A DNA stretch of 64,000 nt from Trichoplax sp. H2 (Eukaryota; Placozoa; Uniplacotomia; Trichoplacea). This document shows positions 1-16,010 of this stretch, one piece after another. Under the pieces are notes generated by a model that was given only the letters and a program-made list of their open reading frames with translations, was not told the DNA's origin and ran no database searches. Positions within the stretch are counted from its first letter, which is position 1; each line of letters starts with the position of its first letter. The position numbers and the translations under genes are program-made. The stretch covers positions 124,001-188,000 of the forward strand of contig NOWV01000059.1 of the NCBI GenBank assembly GCA_003344405.1, given 5' to 3'.

Positions 1-978
1 AAGAAGAGTTAATTATTTAATTTATTGAGATTACCGATCGAATATATAGCATAAAATAATATCCCTTTTAAGGCATCACTTAGGCAAAGTACATAGAATA
101 AGTATGCAAAAATATACTATCGAAAATAGGAATGCTTCCAATTTCAGTACTCAATCTCTTCGAGAATTCTAGATCGAATGATGGCTATACATCGCTCACC
201 TTTGATATAGATTGGCTAATATGTCCGGAATTGACTTCCTTTTCGTAGTAGTCCTATAGTAATATGCAACATGTAGACGAATAACCGCGAAGTACTGAAT
301 TTATGTGGCAAGCGTTATCAGTATAAAGGTATAATTGTATAATATGCTCCATGCAAGTATTAAAATTTAATTTAATTTATTACAATAACCGTACATTTCT
401 GCGAAGCATCGCGGGCGTGACATTATACCAGTAAGCATAATAAATCTTGAAGTTATTCATACGTATGTGTTATAATGCACTAGTAACGTCTAATTAGACG
501 TATAATTACCGATAGGGTGGTATGTCTAGCATTGCAAAGTTTCAAGTGCTTCTCCAGTTTATCTTCGTATACAGTACTATGGACATAACAAGTAAGTTAA
601 CAATCAGCATAGCAAGTCGTACAAGTAGCATTCATAACACTGTAATTACTACGGTATTTGCAAACTAGAGAACATCGACGTCATACTGTAATATTAACGG
701 ACAGTGAATTTTGGCATATGATGTCACACTGTAGTCAATATACGAGTACTATATAATATTTGTCTACTTAGAGGTACATTTAGGGAGTTATGTAACATAC
801 TGTATAATAAAAACGAAATCAAAAGAGAAGAGATAAAAGGTTTACAGCCATGATTAAGATAATGTAAGAAGTTAAGAGTAAAGAGGTAACTCCTATAGCA
901 GAGAGGTAGCAAATGTTGCTATTGCTTTCAATTCAATGATTAATTAAGCAAAGTAATTTCAGTTTAATTTTCACTTAC
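1..978. other. Left flank, no exon recognised
   Basis: This stretch lies downstream of the second TRMT13 exon and is AT-rich with many stops. I searched the minus strand for the next conserved TRMT13 segment, which should continue after the Cys-Pro-Leu-Asp motif, and did not find it. It is either a long intron or it holds exons too divergent to read by eye. Confidence 0.4.
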
Positions 979-1437
979 TGTTTGGAATCTAGTGGACATG
1001 GTATTCTCTTTCTCTCTTGCTTATTTATATTACCGAGTTCGTTATAGGCCTAATTCAAGGTAAGAAAAAGAAATATTTAATTAGACAACTAATTAAGAAT
1101 TTAAGATGTAAGTTCTAATTCACACTGGTGAATGATTCTATAGTATGTTAATTAATTACGTTCAATACAGGCTCAAGCAATATTGATGTAACATAATCAA
1201 AAATTAGCTTTTCCATTGCAGTTAGACACCAAATAAACATAGTCTACTCGTATATTAAGCTATTAAGCTATGAACTGTTAACTGTACCTCAGATGCATAC
1301 AGCATGTGTTCACCACATAAGCGATCACCAACTTTAGGTATCATTCGGCAAAATCTCTTCTTTCGAGGTAAATAATACTCACAATGAGGTCGAGAATTGT
1401 TACTGTTGTCGGCCATATCTCTATACTTGGGGTGCAA
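979..1437 (-). CDS. TRMT13: tRNA:m4X modification enzyme TRMT13, 5' end (partial)
   Basis: TRMT13 2'-O-methylates position 4 of some tRNAs. Two N-terminal exons are visible. Exon 1 runs from 1437 or 1416 (two possible ATGs) to 1288, donor GTACAG. It encodes the TRM13-type zinc finger, with CEYYLPRKKRFCRM followed by RLCGEH. Exon 2 (1049-979) starts after TTAG, reads ...RKRIPCPLDSK and ends at GTAAGT in phase 2. It matches the conserved segment just after the zinc finger. The junction is phase 0 and in frame. The methyltransferase domain is not seen, so the gene is truncated by the window or has a long intron. It is divergent from LRRC40, with about 1 kb between the start codons. The family call is firm for these exons. 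Confidence 0.8.
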
Positions 1438-2490
1438 GAGTTGATTCGTGAAATTTAAGTATTGATAATACGGACTTTACGGATTTATTCAAATTTACTT
1501 TTGATAATATATAATTTACTACTTGTTTTCTGCATATAACTGTTTTATTCATACAGTACTAAGAAGACTTGATCCAAATTAATTTCGTAGAAGATAAATA
1601 TCGAATATCATTCTTTAATGAAAGTAGTGTCAAATTCGTGTTAATCAACACCTACACCTGAGCTCGAGATAACTTTATTGAGGCTTTACTAAGTTTCGAT
1701 AGTAATTCTAATTCTAATTATTAATTCTAATTAATTAATATACTTTATTATCACACATTCACACACACAACGCTCATACACACTTGTACTGTACTACTAT
1801 GCACTATACAGTACGCTGTAGCAGTCACGCGTACAGTAATATACTGTACAGTATTAGCAATTTTTAGCCAATCAAATTGCCAGTTTGACACGATAAAGGT
1901 CTAGTCAATGGATGTCCACTGTCAGTCTCTCTGTCTCAGTTCCTACGGCTTTTAGTCCCTCCACTCCTAGGCTAGCTAGACCCTGTCAAAGGTTCGGTTC
2001 AGAAAGTCCATTTTGATTGATGCTGATACAAGAGGGACTCCTGAAAGAATTTCTCTTTCAGTGCTTCTCTTAGAAGCCCCTGGTTGTAGTCTAGAGTTGG
2101 GTGAGCTCTTATTCTTGTGCAGTCACCGATTAACTAATTAATAAATAAATATAACACTGCTGTTAACTATGGACAGTGCTGTACTCTGCTGTTATTAATA
2201 CTGTACAATTCAGTCAGTCTCTCAAAAACTAATTTTATGATTGAAGTCTAGATTAGGACGGACCGACAACTGGTGTAGTGGAGGCAGTACTCTAAAAAGT
2301 AGTTTGTGTCCCTGCGTACTATACGGGTCGATCAGCATTCGCTTATATGCAATACGGTATGTACAAGCGTACGTGCTAGTACACTTCAAGGATTTCAGGT
2401 AGTGTAAATTAACGTTTGTCGTTCATCCCTTCTAACTTAAAAGTTGAAGACTTATCTATCTTATGTATGAATTAACAGAATTAATTGACA
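1438..2490. promoter_or_regulatory. Shared intergenic region between divergent TRMT13 and LRRC40
   Basis: This roughly 1 kb region separates two head-to-head starts and so probably holds both promoters. It contains tracts of the palindromic word ACTGTACAGT and its fragments at about 1775-1860 and 2150-2215, plus a more GC-rich stretch at about 1900-2110. I see no clear TATA box at a useful distance from either ATG. Confidence 0.4.
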
Positions 2491-6386
<3,896 letters not shown>

Positions 6387-7375
6387 ATTAGACATAGTAT
6401 ATAGCTTTATACTTCGGTACTGCTAGTTAACATAATTGTGATCTACTAACGTTATAACTTTCGATTACTTTCCTCATCTGTTGACTCAGTATATGCTTTA
6501 GATTCAATATTTCATTAATTTTAAAAATCCATACTACTAAGTAATTTGTTTGCAATGTTAAATATATAAACTTTTGAATTTTGTTTACTATTGTTCGTTT
6601 GAGCCATTTTCTCATAGAGCATTTCGCTGCAACACAATAGTTTATAAATTTATAACCATATCTGTGGCAAGCGTTACTGACCAAATTCGAAAAATTACCC
6701 AAATCCATTGGATATAGCTTGGATCTCTAGTTCTAGAGATCCATGGATATAGTAAAGTTTTCTTGCAAAAATAATTCACTGATATGCATACAGCATGCGA
6801 TATTTCAAATCCTACAGTGATTTAAAAAATATATTTTTATGCCTTACTATTAAAAGCAACATTTGATAGAATAATAAAAATTTTATTCCTAATTTTTACC
6901 ATATGGCGTGATATATTCACATAGATGTATGCTATCTTGTTATCATTTTAACATATAGAACAACCAATAAGCTATGTAGATAATTTATAGTTTAAAATTT
7001 CTATAACTGATAATACCAATCACATATTGCCATGGAATCATCAATGGAGATAATGATAACATCTCTGCTGCTGATATATCAGCATTCAACATACAACGTT
7101 AATATCTCTGTTAACGGTCGACTGTAATCGTACCCATTAAGTACGCTTATAGTATTAATATACACTAATAAAATTTTACGTTAATTGCTGGTTATTAAAA
7201 GACTTATAATGGTCTGACGCAGAAATATGATTATCAAATCGCTAAATTTAGATAACAAGAAGTCGAAAGATATTACATTCGAATAGAATAAGTAGTATAT
7301 TGAGAATATATGGAACAAATTGTAATCAATCACCGATTTTTAACGGTAATATTTAAGAAATACGATCATTAAGAA
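6387..7375. other. Convergent intergenic region
   Basis: This region lies between the ends of LRRC40 and the anosmin-like gene. It is AT-rich and carries a small perfect inverted repeat at 6720-6743. No coding exon was recognised. Confidence 0.5.
6720..6743. repeat. 24-bp inverted repeat flanked by direct repeats
   Basis: Eleven-base arms TGGATCTCTAG and CTAGAGATCCA are separated by two bases. The word GGATATAG occurs directly on both sides, at about 6711 and 6745, as if the palindrome had been inserted with a target duplication. Confidence 0.4.
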
Positions 7376-10300
7376 TCACACCGCGGTGGATCTACTCTTG
7401 GATAAAATCCTGAAATAATTTTTTATTACATGAATAAATTTGCACTTCCATGTAAAAGCTTCACCAAAGAATATGCTAACAAGGCAAATACTCAAAAAGA
7501 CAGCGATCGATGCTACAAATGGAACAGCCTGTGAATTACGGGATGCTGGAGCTAATTTTATTTCAGTATTAGTAGAAACAATATCAGGAAGCGATCTAGT
7601 ATTCAATTTCAGTGGTTCTGTTGTAGCGGCAGTAATTGACACTGCTAAATTTGCCGGTAGCCCAAGACCAGAGTAAGCGATGGGAAAAATCTATTAGCGA
7701 TAATTTGATAGGTAATTTAAAATATTTTACGAACTTATTCTTCTAGGAAAGTAACTTATAATCGAGAATCATTATAGTCTAAGAATAACCATTAAAATAA
7801 CGAACCTTAATAATAACATCAGAATCCTGTGGCAGATTTCCAATTGAGTAGAAATATTCATCCTAATGGTAGTTGTAACAATTTAAAATAATTTATTTTT
7901 GATAATGTTCGAGCTATCTGCTGAAAATGACGATAAATTTGGTAGTTACGCCATCATTATAACCATAGAAATTACTTACATCATCATATATATGCCGACG
8001 AAGTGCAATATCATGACTTTCCACAAAAGCAGAATTATTATAGTAATTTTTGCTATGATAATTAGCATTCTTGGGTATAACAGTCCATCGTACGTGATAG
8101 GAATAAATATGAATTCGTTCAGAGTTCTCAGGAGCCATCCAAACTAACGATAAACTGTAATTGCCGTATCTCATAGGATAAATTGTGTTTGATAGAATTA
8201 CAGGCGCGCTTGCTTTGACTTTGGTATGACAAAGATTGTGTAGGCGAATCTTTTCATGTGATTTGTTTGTACCTACTAACAAATTAATGTTAACAGATTT
8301 AGTAAAAAAATGATTAATGTCATAGATTGAATTGTTGACCTAGGAAATAATTCGAGTTTAATCAAAGGAATCAAGCATTGTATTTGCATAAACACTATTA
8401 AGTACATGCAAATTATCATAGTAGACTTTGATTGCATTCTAAATCGATTTACCATGAGGCCATATGAAGAAGCAAAATTTAGCCACTTTACTCTTAAATC
8501 GCTTACTTCCCCAAGCAGCAATACTTTGTATCTGGTTGCAAATGATAAATTCATGATATAAGTATCACTTGATTAGGTTAATCAATGACAAACATTGGAG
8601 TGTATATGAAGAGCCTATGTCTACTGCATCAACAATACATACTTTTGCTTGGCAAACTGAGCCTATTGGCAAATTTTTGAAAAGGGCAATATGAGGATCG
8701 GAAGACAATTTCTATAAGAAATAGACAATTATTACGCTTGTATGAAGATTTATTTAATAGCATTTACACAACACTGTTATTTTTAATATTTTCAGTTGAA
8801 AAATTTCTAATCCATTAAAAAAGCTTACGGCTTTGATTTTCTTTCTGTGTTCCTGGATAAGTAGTACTTTATTAACATCAATAATTCTTGGCATGCATCG
8901 AAGGCGCAGCCGATATGTAATAATTTGATAATCTGATGATCTAGGTCTGTGAAATGTAACTTCAACGTTGCTCAAAGTAGTATTGGCTTTCCTATATTGT
9001 CTTGCAGATATTTTCGTCGGTTTTTCTGGAGATTTACCAACTATTAAAAGAATGAAATTAACTTCCAATCAGAGATATGACAGTATATACATGGACTAAA
9101 ACTACCATAAGTTTACGATAAGTGTATATCCAGTAAACAATTTGATTCTATGTTATTAGTAATGAACCTGCTCTGGTGATCATGGGTGTACTAATGGCTT
9201 CCCATATTTTGCTCTCTCTATTAGCTTCATAAATTGTTGCAGTGACTTTAAATTGGTACCAGATTCCAGGTCTGGCACCCTTTGCAGTCATCCACTTCGT
9301 TGTATTCTATGAAAGATCATAAATTTAAGACGCAAGACGTTTATTTTTCGTAATTTGCAGCTAAAAATTTTTGAGCTAGTCAAAAAACTCGTTACTCATA
9401 TTTATAGCATATAACTACCGAACTACTTACTGTAGCTGTTTCTACCCACAGAGTAGCTTCATGTTCCTTAAATTCATGTCCAGAAACTTGACGAATATAA
9501 ATATGATAAGTAAGGTTATCAAATTTCCATCGATTAGAGGAAGTTATAGTAGGCCCATTCCATGAAATATTGAATACACCAGTAGAAATTTCACGCACGA
9601 TAACCCGTGGTTGATTTGCTGTAACACAATAATTTAAGTTTAAAATGAGTAAAATTAATCTGTCTAGCGGATCGAATACCATAGGTGTAAGGTAACCACA
9701 TTTAAGTCAAAAATAGTCCATGAAGATCATGTATCAAGTATATATCACAAATTTGATGCATCTTGAACTAACCTGTGCGAATTTTAATAATACATTGCTT
9801 CAGGCAATATTTCTCGTCGTCTGCCTTTAAGCCCTAATGGTAATAATTAATTAGTAATCAGTTATACCATATGAATAAGCAAATCAAGGATAATAACGTA
9901 GCAAATACAATAAAAATAATAACTGATTAGGTCTATTTACACGTATCAGTGATATTGTTATAGCTGTATAATTATATACAGTCCCTAGTGCTAGCAGTCC
10001 TGCTAATAAGCTTTTCATTGAAAGAACACCATTACGCAAAGTGAAGGTTAAAATTATAATTATTGGGCATAGACTATGGTAATGCTTTTATTATTGAATC
10101 ATTATATTTTCCGCAGGAAAACTACTATTTACATCACATTAATTATAAAACCAACATGTAAATTGAAGACTAAAATCCTTTATAGCACAAAGGGATATTA
10201 TCGCAGAAAAATTACGATCGCTACAGAAATTTAGTGTGATGCTATTAACATATATCAGTACGCGAAGTGAAGGTCAAAATTACTCTAGATAATACAAGGA

Positions 10301-12484
10301 TAAGGTGTTTATTATAATTATTGGACAATCATAGTTTCTCCTCGGACAACGGTATTACAATCGGATAATTAAAATCATTGTCTCTCCAGAAAACCTAATG
10401 TTGTTCATTCCAGATATGTGATGTGAAGATTAAAATTATTCAATCTAAATTTAGGATACCATTCTTAAAACTGAATGATCATGAATAATTTCTCTAGAGA
10501 ATCTAAGTTTTGGTGGCATAAACGGATATTAAATATCATTTTTCACCATAAGTCTTTGCTTCGATACTATTTTAATGCAAACAAATGCTATAGGGACAAT
10601 TTAAATTTAATTTATAACCTTATTCACTCTTATCGCTAGTCTAACGAGCAATGTTATATTTTCTTTGTATAAATTACTATCATGTCAGACAGTATTTTTA
10701 GCTAAGCTTCTTTAACAAAATCGTCAACTAGAATTCTTGATAAAGTTAAGATTCTAATCTGAGTAACTCTGCTATATCTACTGTAGATAATTAATAATTT
10801 GTATCTTTCCTTTCTCACTAGATAACAAAATCATGGTCATACTTCATCTCAACATAAATATGTATTGTTGTCACTCTTTTCTATCTTAGACTTAATCCCA
10901 TCACGCTAGTAAACGTTCTTCCACATTAAGTTTTGTCTAAGCATAAAACAATCACCTTGGCAAAGTAAATATCTATCGTATACTCGTGTTGGTGAGAATT
11001 TTTAATGCGCTGTAATACAAAGTAAAGTGAAATTACACATTCTTTCCTCCAACTGGGTAACAAGACTACGTCAAAATAATCATTTCCCAAGAAAAGTAAT
11101 ATAAAAATAATATGTTCAACAGTCACTAAGGAGACATCATAATTCATAGATTCTTTTGACCCTAGCCTATGTCTACGTACTCCTGCCATGAATTGAATAG
11201 ATTGAAAAAAGAAAGCAATCTTTTTGTTAAATTTGCATTGTCTGTAGGTGATTAAATGCCTCCTCATTTTATTCACTTATCAAAGAAATTCATAAATAAA
11301 TTAAAGCCAATCGAATAGATTTCACTTAATACGTCGATACAATGTGGCATAACAAAATAAAATGCTTAAATCAAATGATTTTCTAACAAAATATCAATAT
11401 TGAAGGATTTAAGTGATGCAGACTGCAACCTATTGTCAGAAAAAAAAATTACAGGAACGACCATATGAAGATTTCCATCTTTTCTGTATCAATATTTTAA
11501 TATAGATAATTATTTATTTACTTTACACCACTATTCAAATTCCATAATGCACAGTATCATGGCTCAACTGCAATGCTGCTAAATGAACGATGATTGACGG
11601 CTAATTTATTCATTAGCGATTGCATCACTGCAACAAGGATGATGATTGCAATTGCTCGATATCGATTAAATATCTTTCTCATTAAGGATGACTTTAATTT
11701 CGCGAGAAAGTGAAATTGAATCAGACTGTAAAAAAACTTTAACGTACACTTTTTGTATAATAGAGTGCAATATTGGGGGTAATGATAGGAATAGCGATAA
11801 ATTATTTATTACCCTAATACACTATACGCTTGTACTTTTCCACTGAATGGCGATATAATATCTACACCTTCCCATCAACTTATACTAGAAGTTATCAATT
11901 TTATTCAATATCGTACCGCAGGTAACCCGATCAAGTAGTCTTACTAACTCAATGTTTGCCTAATCTCATTAATAGTAGCTTTCATTTTCTATAGGGCATA
12001 AATACTGTATATCAATCGAATCAACCTTAATGCTATTCTAAAGTATAACCATGAACTAGTTGAAAAATCTACAAATATTGTAGGCGTTTATAGGTATAGG
12101 AGAGAATTTATTTAGTTCTCTAATATTGTATATCTTCAGTTGTATCATCGAATCTTTATGTGGCTTCATAATTTCTATGAAAAAATTGGAGCTAGTCCTT
12201 GTTGAATTTTTCATAAACTGAATAATTCTTTGCAATACTACTTTCCGTACTTATAACATGAAGTACAAATTGTCGATAAAATTATGCATACCGAGCGACA
12301 TTTGCTACTAGTAGCTATTTCTATAATCAATTGGTAGCTTATGTCACTATAAAATAATCAACAAACTCACCGATGCCTTACAAATCTTTTCGCAAACTTT
12401 CAATTTATCCAAATTGGCTACAGCAATCGTAGCAAAGTTGATTATTGCAAGTAAACCCAACAATGCCAGTGGTTTTACCACCAT
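7376..12484 (-). CDS. ANOS1: Anosmin-1-like FN3 protein with C-terminal membrane anchor
   Basis: Anosmin-1 is a secreted matrix protein that modulates FGF signalling and cell migration. Ten exons on minus: 12484-12371, 9833-9773, 9618-9431, 9306-9168, 9040-8829, 8711-8625, 8492-8453, 8272-7980, 7862-7806, 7690-7376. They total 1506 nt (501 aa). A signal peptide is followed by two CxxxC motifs (VCEKICKAS in exon 1, EKYCLKQC in exon 2) that match the spacing of the anosmin cysteine-rich region. Three FN3 domains follow. The first has ARPGIWYQFKVTA, equivalent to the anosmin W-Y-Q-F-R-V motif. The third has YSYHVRW and ends with IAYSGLGLP. Unusually, the WAP four-disulfide domain is absent and the C-terminus has a hydrophobic helix (about AVPFVASIAVFLSICLVSIF) with a basic tail. 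Exons at 8711-8625 and 8492-8453 are the least certain; 8711-8643 (donor GTATGT) is an alternative. The family call rests on FN3 details and is moderate. Confidence 0.72.
9834..12370 (-). other. Large first intron of the anosmin-like gene
   Basis: At about 2.5 kb this is much longer than typical introns here, separating the signal-peptide exon from the rest. It contains an unassigned minus-strand open frame at 10926-11276 (about 112 codons from the first ATG), with no family resemblance and no matching splice signals. I looked for a WAP-encoding exon with eight closely spaced cysteines and saw none. Confidence 0.5.
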
Positions 12485-12546
12485 TCTGCTGATTGAATGA
12501 TGATTGATCTGGTAAAGCAGCGGTTAAATTAAGGAAGCTGTCCTTA

Positions 12547-12555
12547 CTTTATATA
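12547..12555 (-). promoter_or_regulatory. Probable TATA box of the anosmin-like gene
   Basis: Read on minus, the sequence is TATATAAAG, about 63 nt upstream of the start codon at 12484. That places a start site roughly 30 nt downstream, giving a short leader. This is a good match to the consensus, but TATA-like strings are frequent in such AT-rich DNA. Confidence 0.45.
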
Positions 12556-12559
12556 GTGA

Positions 12560-15500
12560 AAGCGATATTCAATAAATATAAAAAAATGCAATTGTGGAAA
12601 GCAAAAGAATCCACCACCACCAAGCAAGCAATGAGTACTAAGAAGTTATAAGACCACTGATATTATTCGACATAAGTCAAATTGTTCTTCTTCCTTTTTG
12701 TTTTGGAATTTTTTTTGCTTAGCCAGGAATTATTAAGCAGAAGATTAATTGATTCAAGGAGCAAAGATTTTGGTTGGATAAAACTTTCACCTTAAATTAA
12801 TCCACTATACGAATATATTTTAATACAGATCTTTCCCAGTTGATATAATACTATGTAGATGATATTAATACTTCACCAACTTGAAGGACTTATGGAAAAA
12901 ATGTTAATCTTATGTAATAGAGTAATGATTTACGAATAGCAATTGGATTAATATAGATTTCATTAAAGTTGACTACCCAACTAAGATCAAATGATTATGA
13001 CAAATATTGAATGCAAGACTATCGTTTATACCCTGACTAGCGGTAGAAAATTGCATTCTCTACAGCCTATAACAAGGAGAATGTGTACGCGTGTGACATA
13101 TATGTGAGAGAGAGAAAAAAATAAGAATGACATCAATGGAATTTTTGTTTGCTATATAATTTTCTCACTCATGCTCTTACTTCCTTTCACTCTCATCAGT
13201 CTCAATCAGTCTTCCCTCTAGTTATTGATTATCGACCATTTTTCAAATCTATACATTAATAACAAATTTCACTTGTCGTCTTTCAACAATCATTTGAAGA
13301 GTAATTCAACAATGACTATTTAATTAAGATAATACTGATTTTAGCCAATCAAATGTTAGGATAATAATAGAACTGCAATAGAATAATTTGGCAATCCAAT
13401 CATATCGACCAGAAATTAAGCATATGCTAACAGCATTGATGCCGTTATCAAAAGCCTAGAATAAATAAGACAATTGATTAATTTTATTTTCATTGTTTAT
13501 CAATCGATAAGGAATGAAATCAAATTTAATTTTTTGTTATATTGTCTATTGAGTAAAAAATTGAAACCTTATTAATACAAAAAGTGCAAGATCAGTCTTT
13601 AAGTAAATGTCAGTACATTGAACTTTTTTAGCATAAAAAAATTTGGCGATAGATTCCTAATTTAAGACCACTGGTTCAATAAATGATGGTTTTGTACTGC
13701 TATTTTATTCTCCTTGAATTATTATGACGTTTGGATTAGATTATACTCTCTTCCTACATTTATCTTGCAAAAGTTACTGTCATGGCTTTACTACTTGTCT
13801 ATCAAGATCAGACATGCCGCATACACTTTACTGTCTAGGTCGTCTACTGGAAGATAATGAGTATATTGAATCAAGATAATACCCCATTATTGACTGAACT
13901 TGATTGATTAAGTTTATGTAAACTAATACAATCATATGTTAAGATTGTATCGCAAGTGTTATCTCAACTTTCCATGTTCAACTACTCATGAGAATGAACA
14001 GCAGGTCATAAAAGTTACAAAGGTATGCGATCAAAATTACGTCAATGAAAATTTAATAAAGTTTAACAATAATGTCGTTAAAATTAAAAAAAAATAAATT
14101 AACACGAAATCTGCCCAAAGATAAAAAATGCAATTCATTAAGACATTTAATTCATATTTAGTAAAAATTATCAATTTCCACATATCTTGATCGTAATAAC
14201 CGTTAGGCTATAAAAGGCGATAATCTGTAAAGGTACCTTTTATTATTTATATACAATCACACATATAGGCATATTTTATACGTGTATATGCAAATAATTT
14301 TTTGGACATTGCAAAAGCCCCAAACTAATGACTAATTTTATTAAAATTGTATACCGACATTAAATAGTAGAATATTCAAGCATTTTTCTCTCTCCTATTA
14401 GCATCTGTTAAAAACTGTTAACATGCAATGCTTGGATATATTTGCTTAAGAAAACGTCACATTGGTCTTGCAATCAGCAATAATAAAAAGACTGATAAGG
14501 AATAGGTAAATTTTAAAAAAGAAATACATTTCCATTAAAATAACGTTATGGAAAAATAAAATATAAGCAGTTGATCGACAGCGTTGTAATGACAAAGGAT
14601 AATTAGTGTGCAAAAGCATTATAAATAATAGAACCTTAACTATGCATTCTTATAATCTCATCAATGAGTTATAAATCCTAAATCCACTTATATAATTTTA
14701 TCACCAATATGTCGATTGATTGTATATATACATATAATATATACATTATTTTCACATCGCCAGATTAAAACAATGGATAGTATATAATATGTACCGTTAA
14801 AATTATCAATTCAATAGGAAACATCGTTAAGGACTTTACAATAATTAAAAAATAATGATAACAATATTACCATTTAGGGTGTGTGATTTCCTAATATTGT
14901 CGATACTTTTATTTCATTTAAAAGAAAGTCGTTCGAGATAATCCAACAAAATTTTTATTTTTTAATACTTTTTCATTTTAAAACAACGTATCGTTAATCG
15001 TATATGGTACTCGCATTATATTATTCACAACATGTGCTAGAATTCCGAATGACTTTTCCGTACCGAATAACATGTTGCCTACTATTTTAACTCCTATTAA
15101 AATTCTATCACTTTAGCATTTTGTGTATAAACCTGAATTGAATGACGCTTCGATATTTAAGCTAATGTATTCACTAACGTAAAATTGCTTTAGAATTTCA
15201 GTAACCATCAGCACAAATATGTAGTAGCTTAATGATAAAAAGTAAATACTACTTAAGCATCCATGCTATGGTAAGAGTAATTTTGTAGATTGTACGTGTT
15301 AGTTAGATCAGGAAATGAGGAATTAAAGTCAAAATTAGCTTTAGCAAGCATAATTTTTATAGTTAATGACTCATGCTTTACAGTCGCAGGGAAATTTCGC
15401 TTCATATAATAACGGAAGAATTCATGAGTAAATAAAAATTTTGATTAAACTCGTCTATTTTATTATTTTCGATATATAAAACTACGATTAAAATAGTTAC

Positions 15501-16010
15501 ACAATACAATAAGATAATTTTACTACAATTTTTGATGACTGCCACAATTCTAAATGAAACATCAATTTCTATTTCCTTCATTAAGTAGATTAGACTACCA
15601 TCGATTACTATTTTATTTAGAACAAATAGTCTACTCATTTAAATTACTATTAAACTAGCAAGATACTAAAGGAAGTGGTAAGAATTCTTCTACTCTCTAC
15701 GATAATAATAATGTGAGATTAGCTGATATATATTCCTTTACGAATCTACGGAAAGAGTATACAATTAAATTTGAGATCAAAATTTTATACACAATTACAA
15801 AAATAAATTATAGTAATCCAGCGCTGATGCAATATTTTCTTAGAAGACATTAATGTCAGTAAACAGCAGATCAAATAAGCGTAAAGTGACAAAGTAAAAC
15901 TCAATATTGCCATTTTCATAGATTGTATTGTATTAATAACTATAACTGTTCACAAATATCAATATTTCTAAGATACTTATAATATTTTGAACTATTTCTT
16001 ATTGTTAAGC
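12560..16010. other. Gene-poor intergenic region
   Basis: About 3.4 kb of AT-rich sequence. A minus-strand frame at 15402-15638 (78 codons, hydrophobic) has no family resemblance and no splice context. No RNA gene was recognised. Confidence 0.5.

Noticed and set aside
9619-9682. Signal-peptide-like N-terminus (LILLILNLNYCVTA) before the first anosmin-like FN3 domain
   Set aside because: It lies across an intron 3' end (ATTGTGTTACAG). The true signal peptide is in the exon at 12371-12484 and phases match.
10926-11276. 116-codon minus-strand frame in intron 1 of the anosmin-like gene
   Set aside because: It opens with GTG, has no recognisable domain and no splice signals in the right phase. 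I keep it only as a note.
15402-15638. Hydrophobic 78-codon minus-strand frame
   Set aside because: Low-complexity Ile/Leu-rich translation typical of AT-rich DNA, with no other support.
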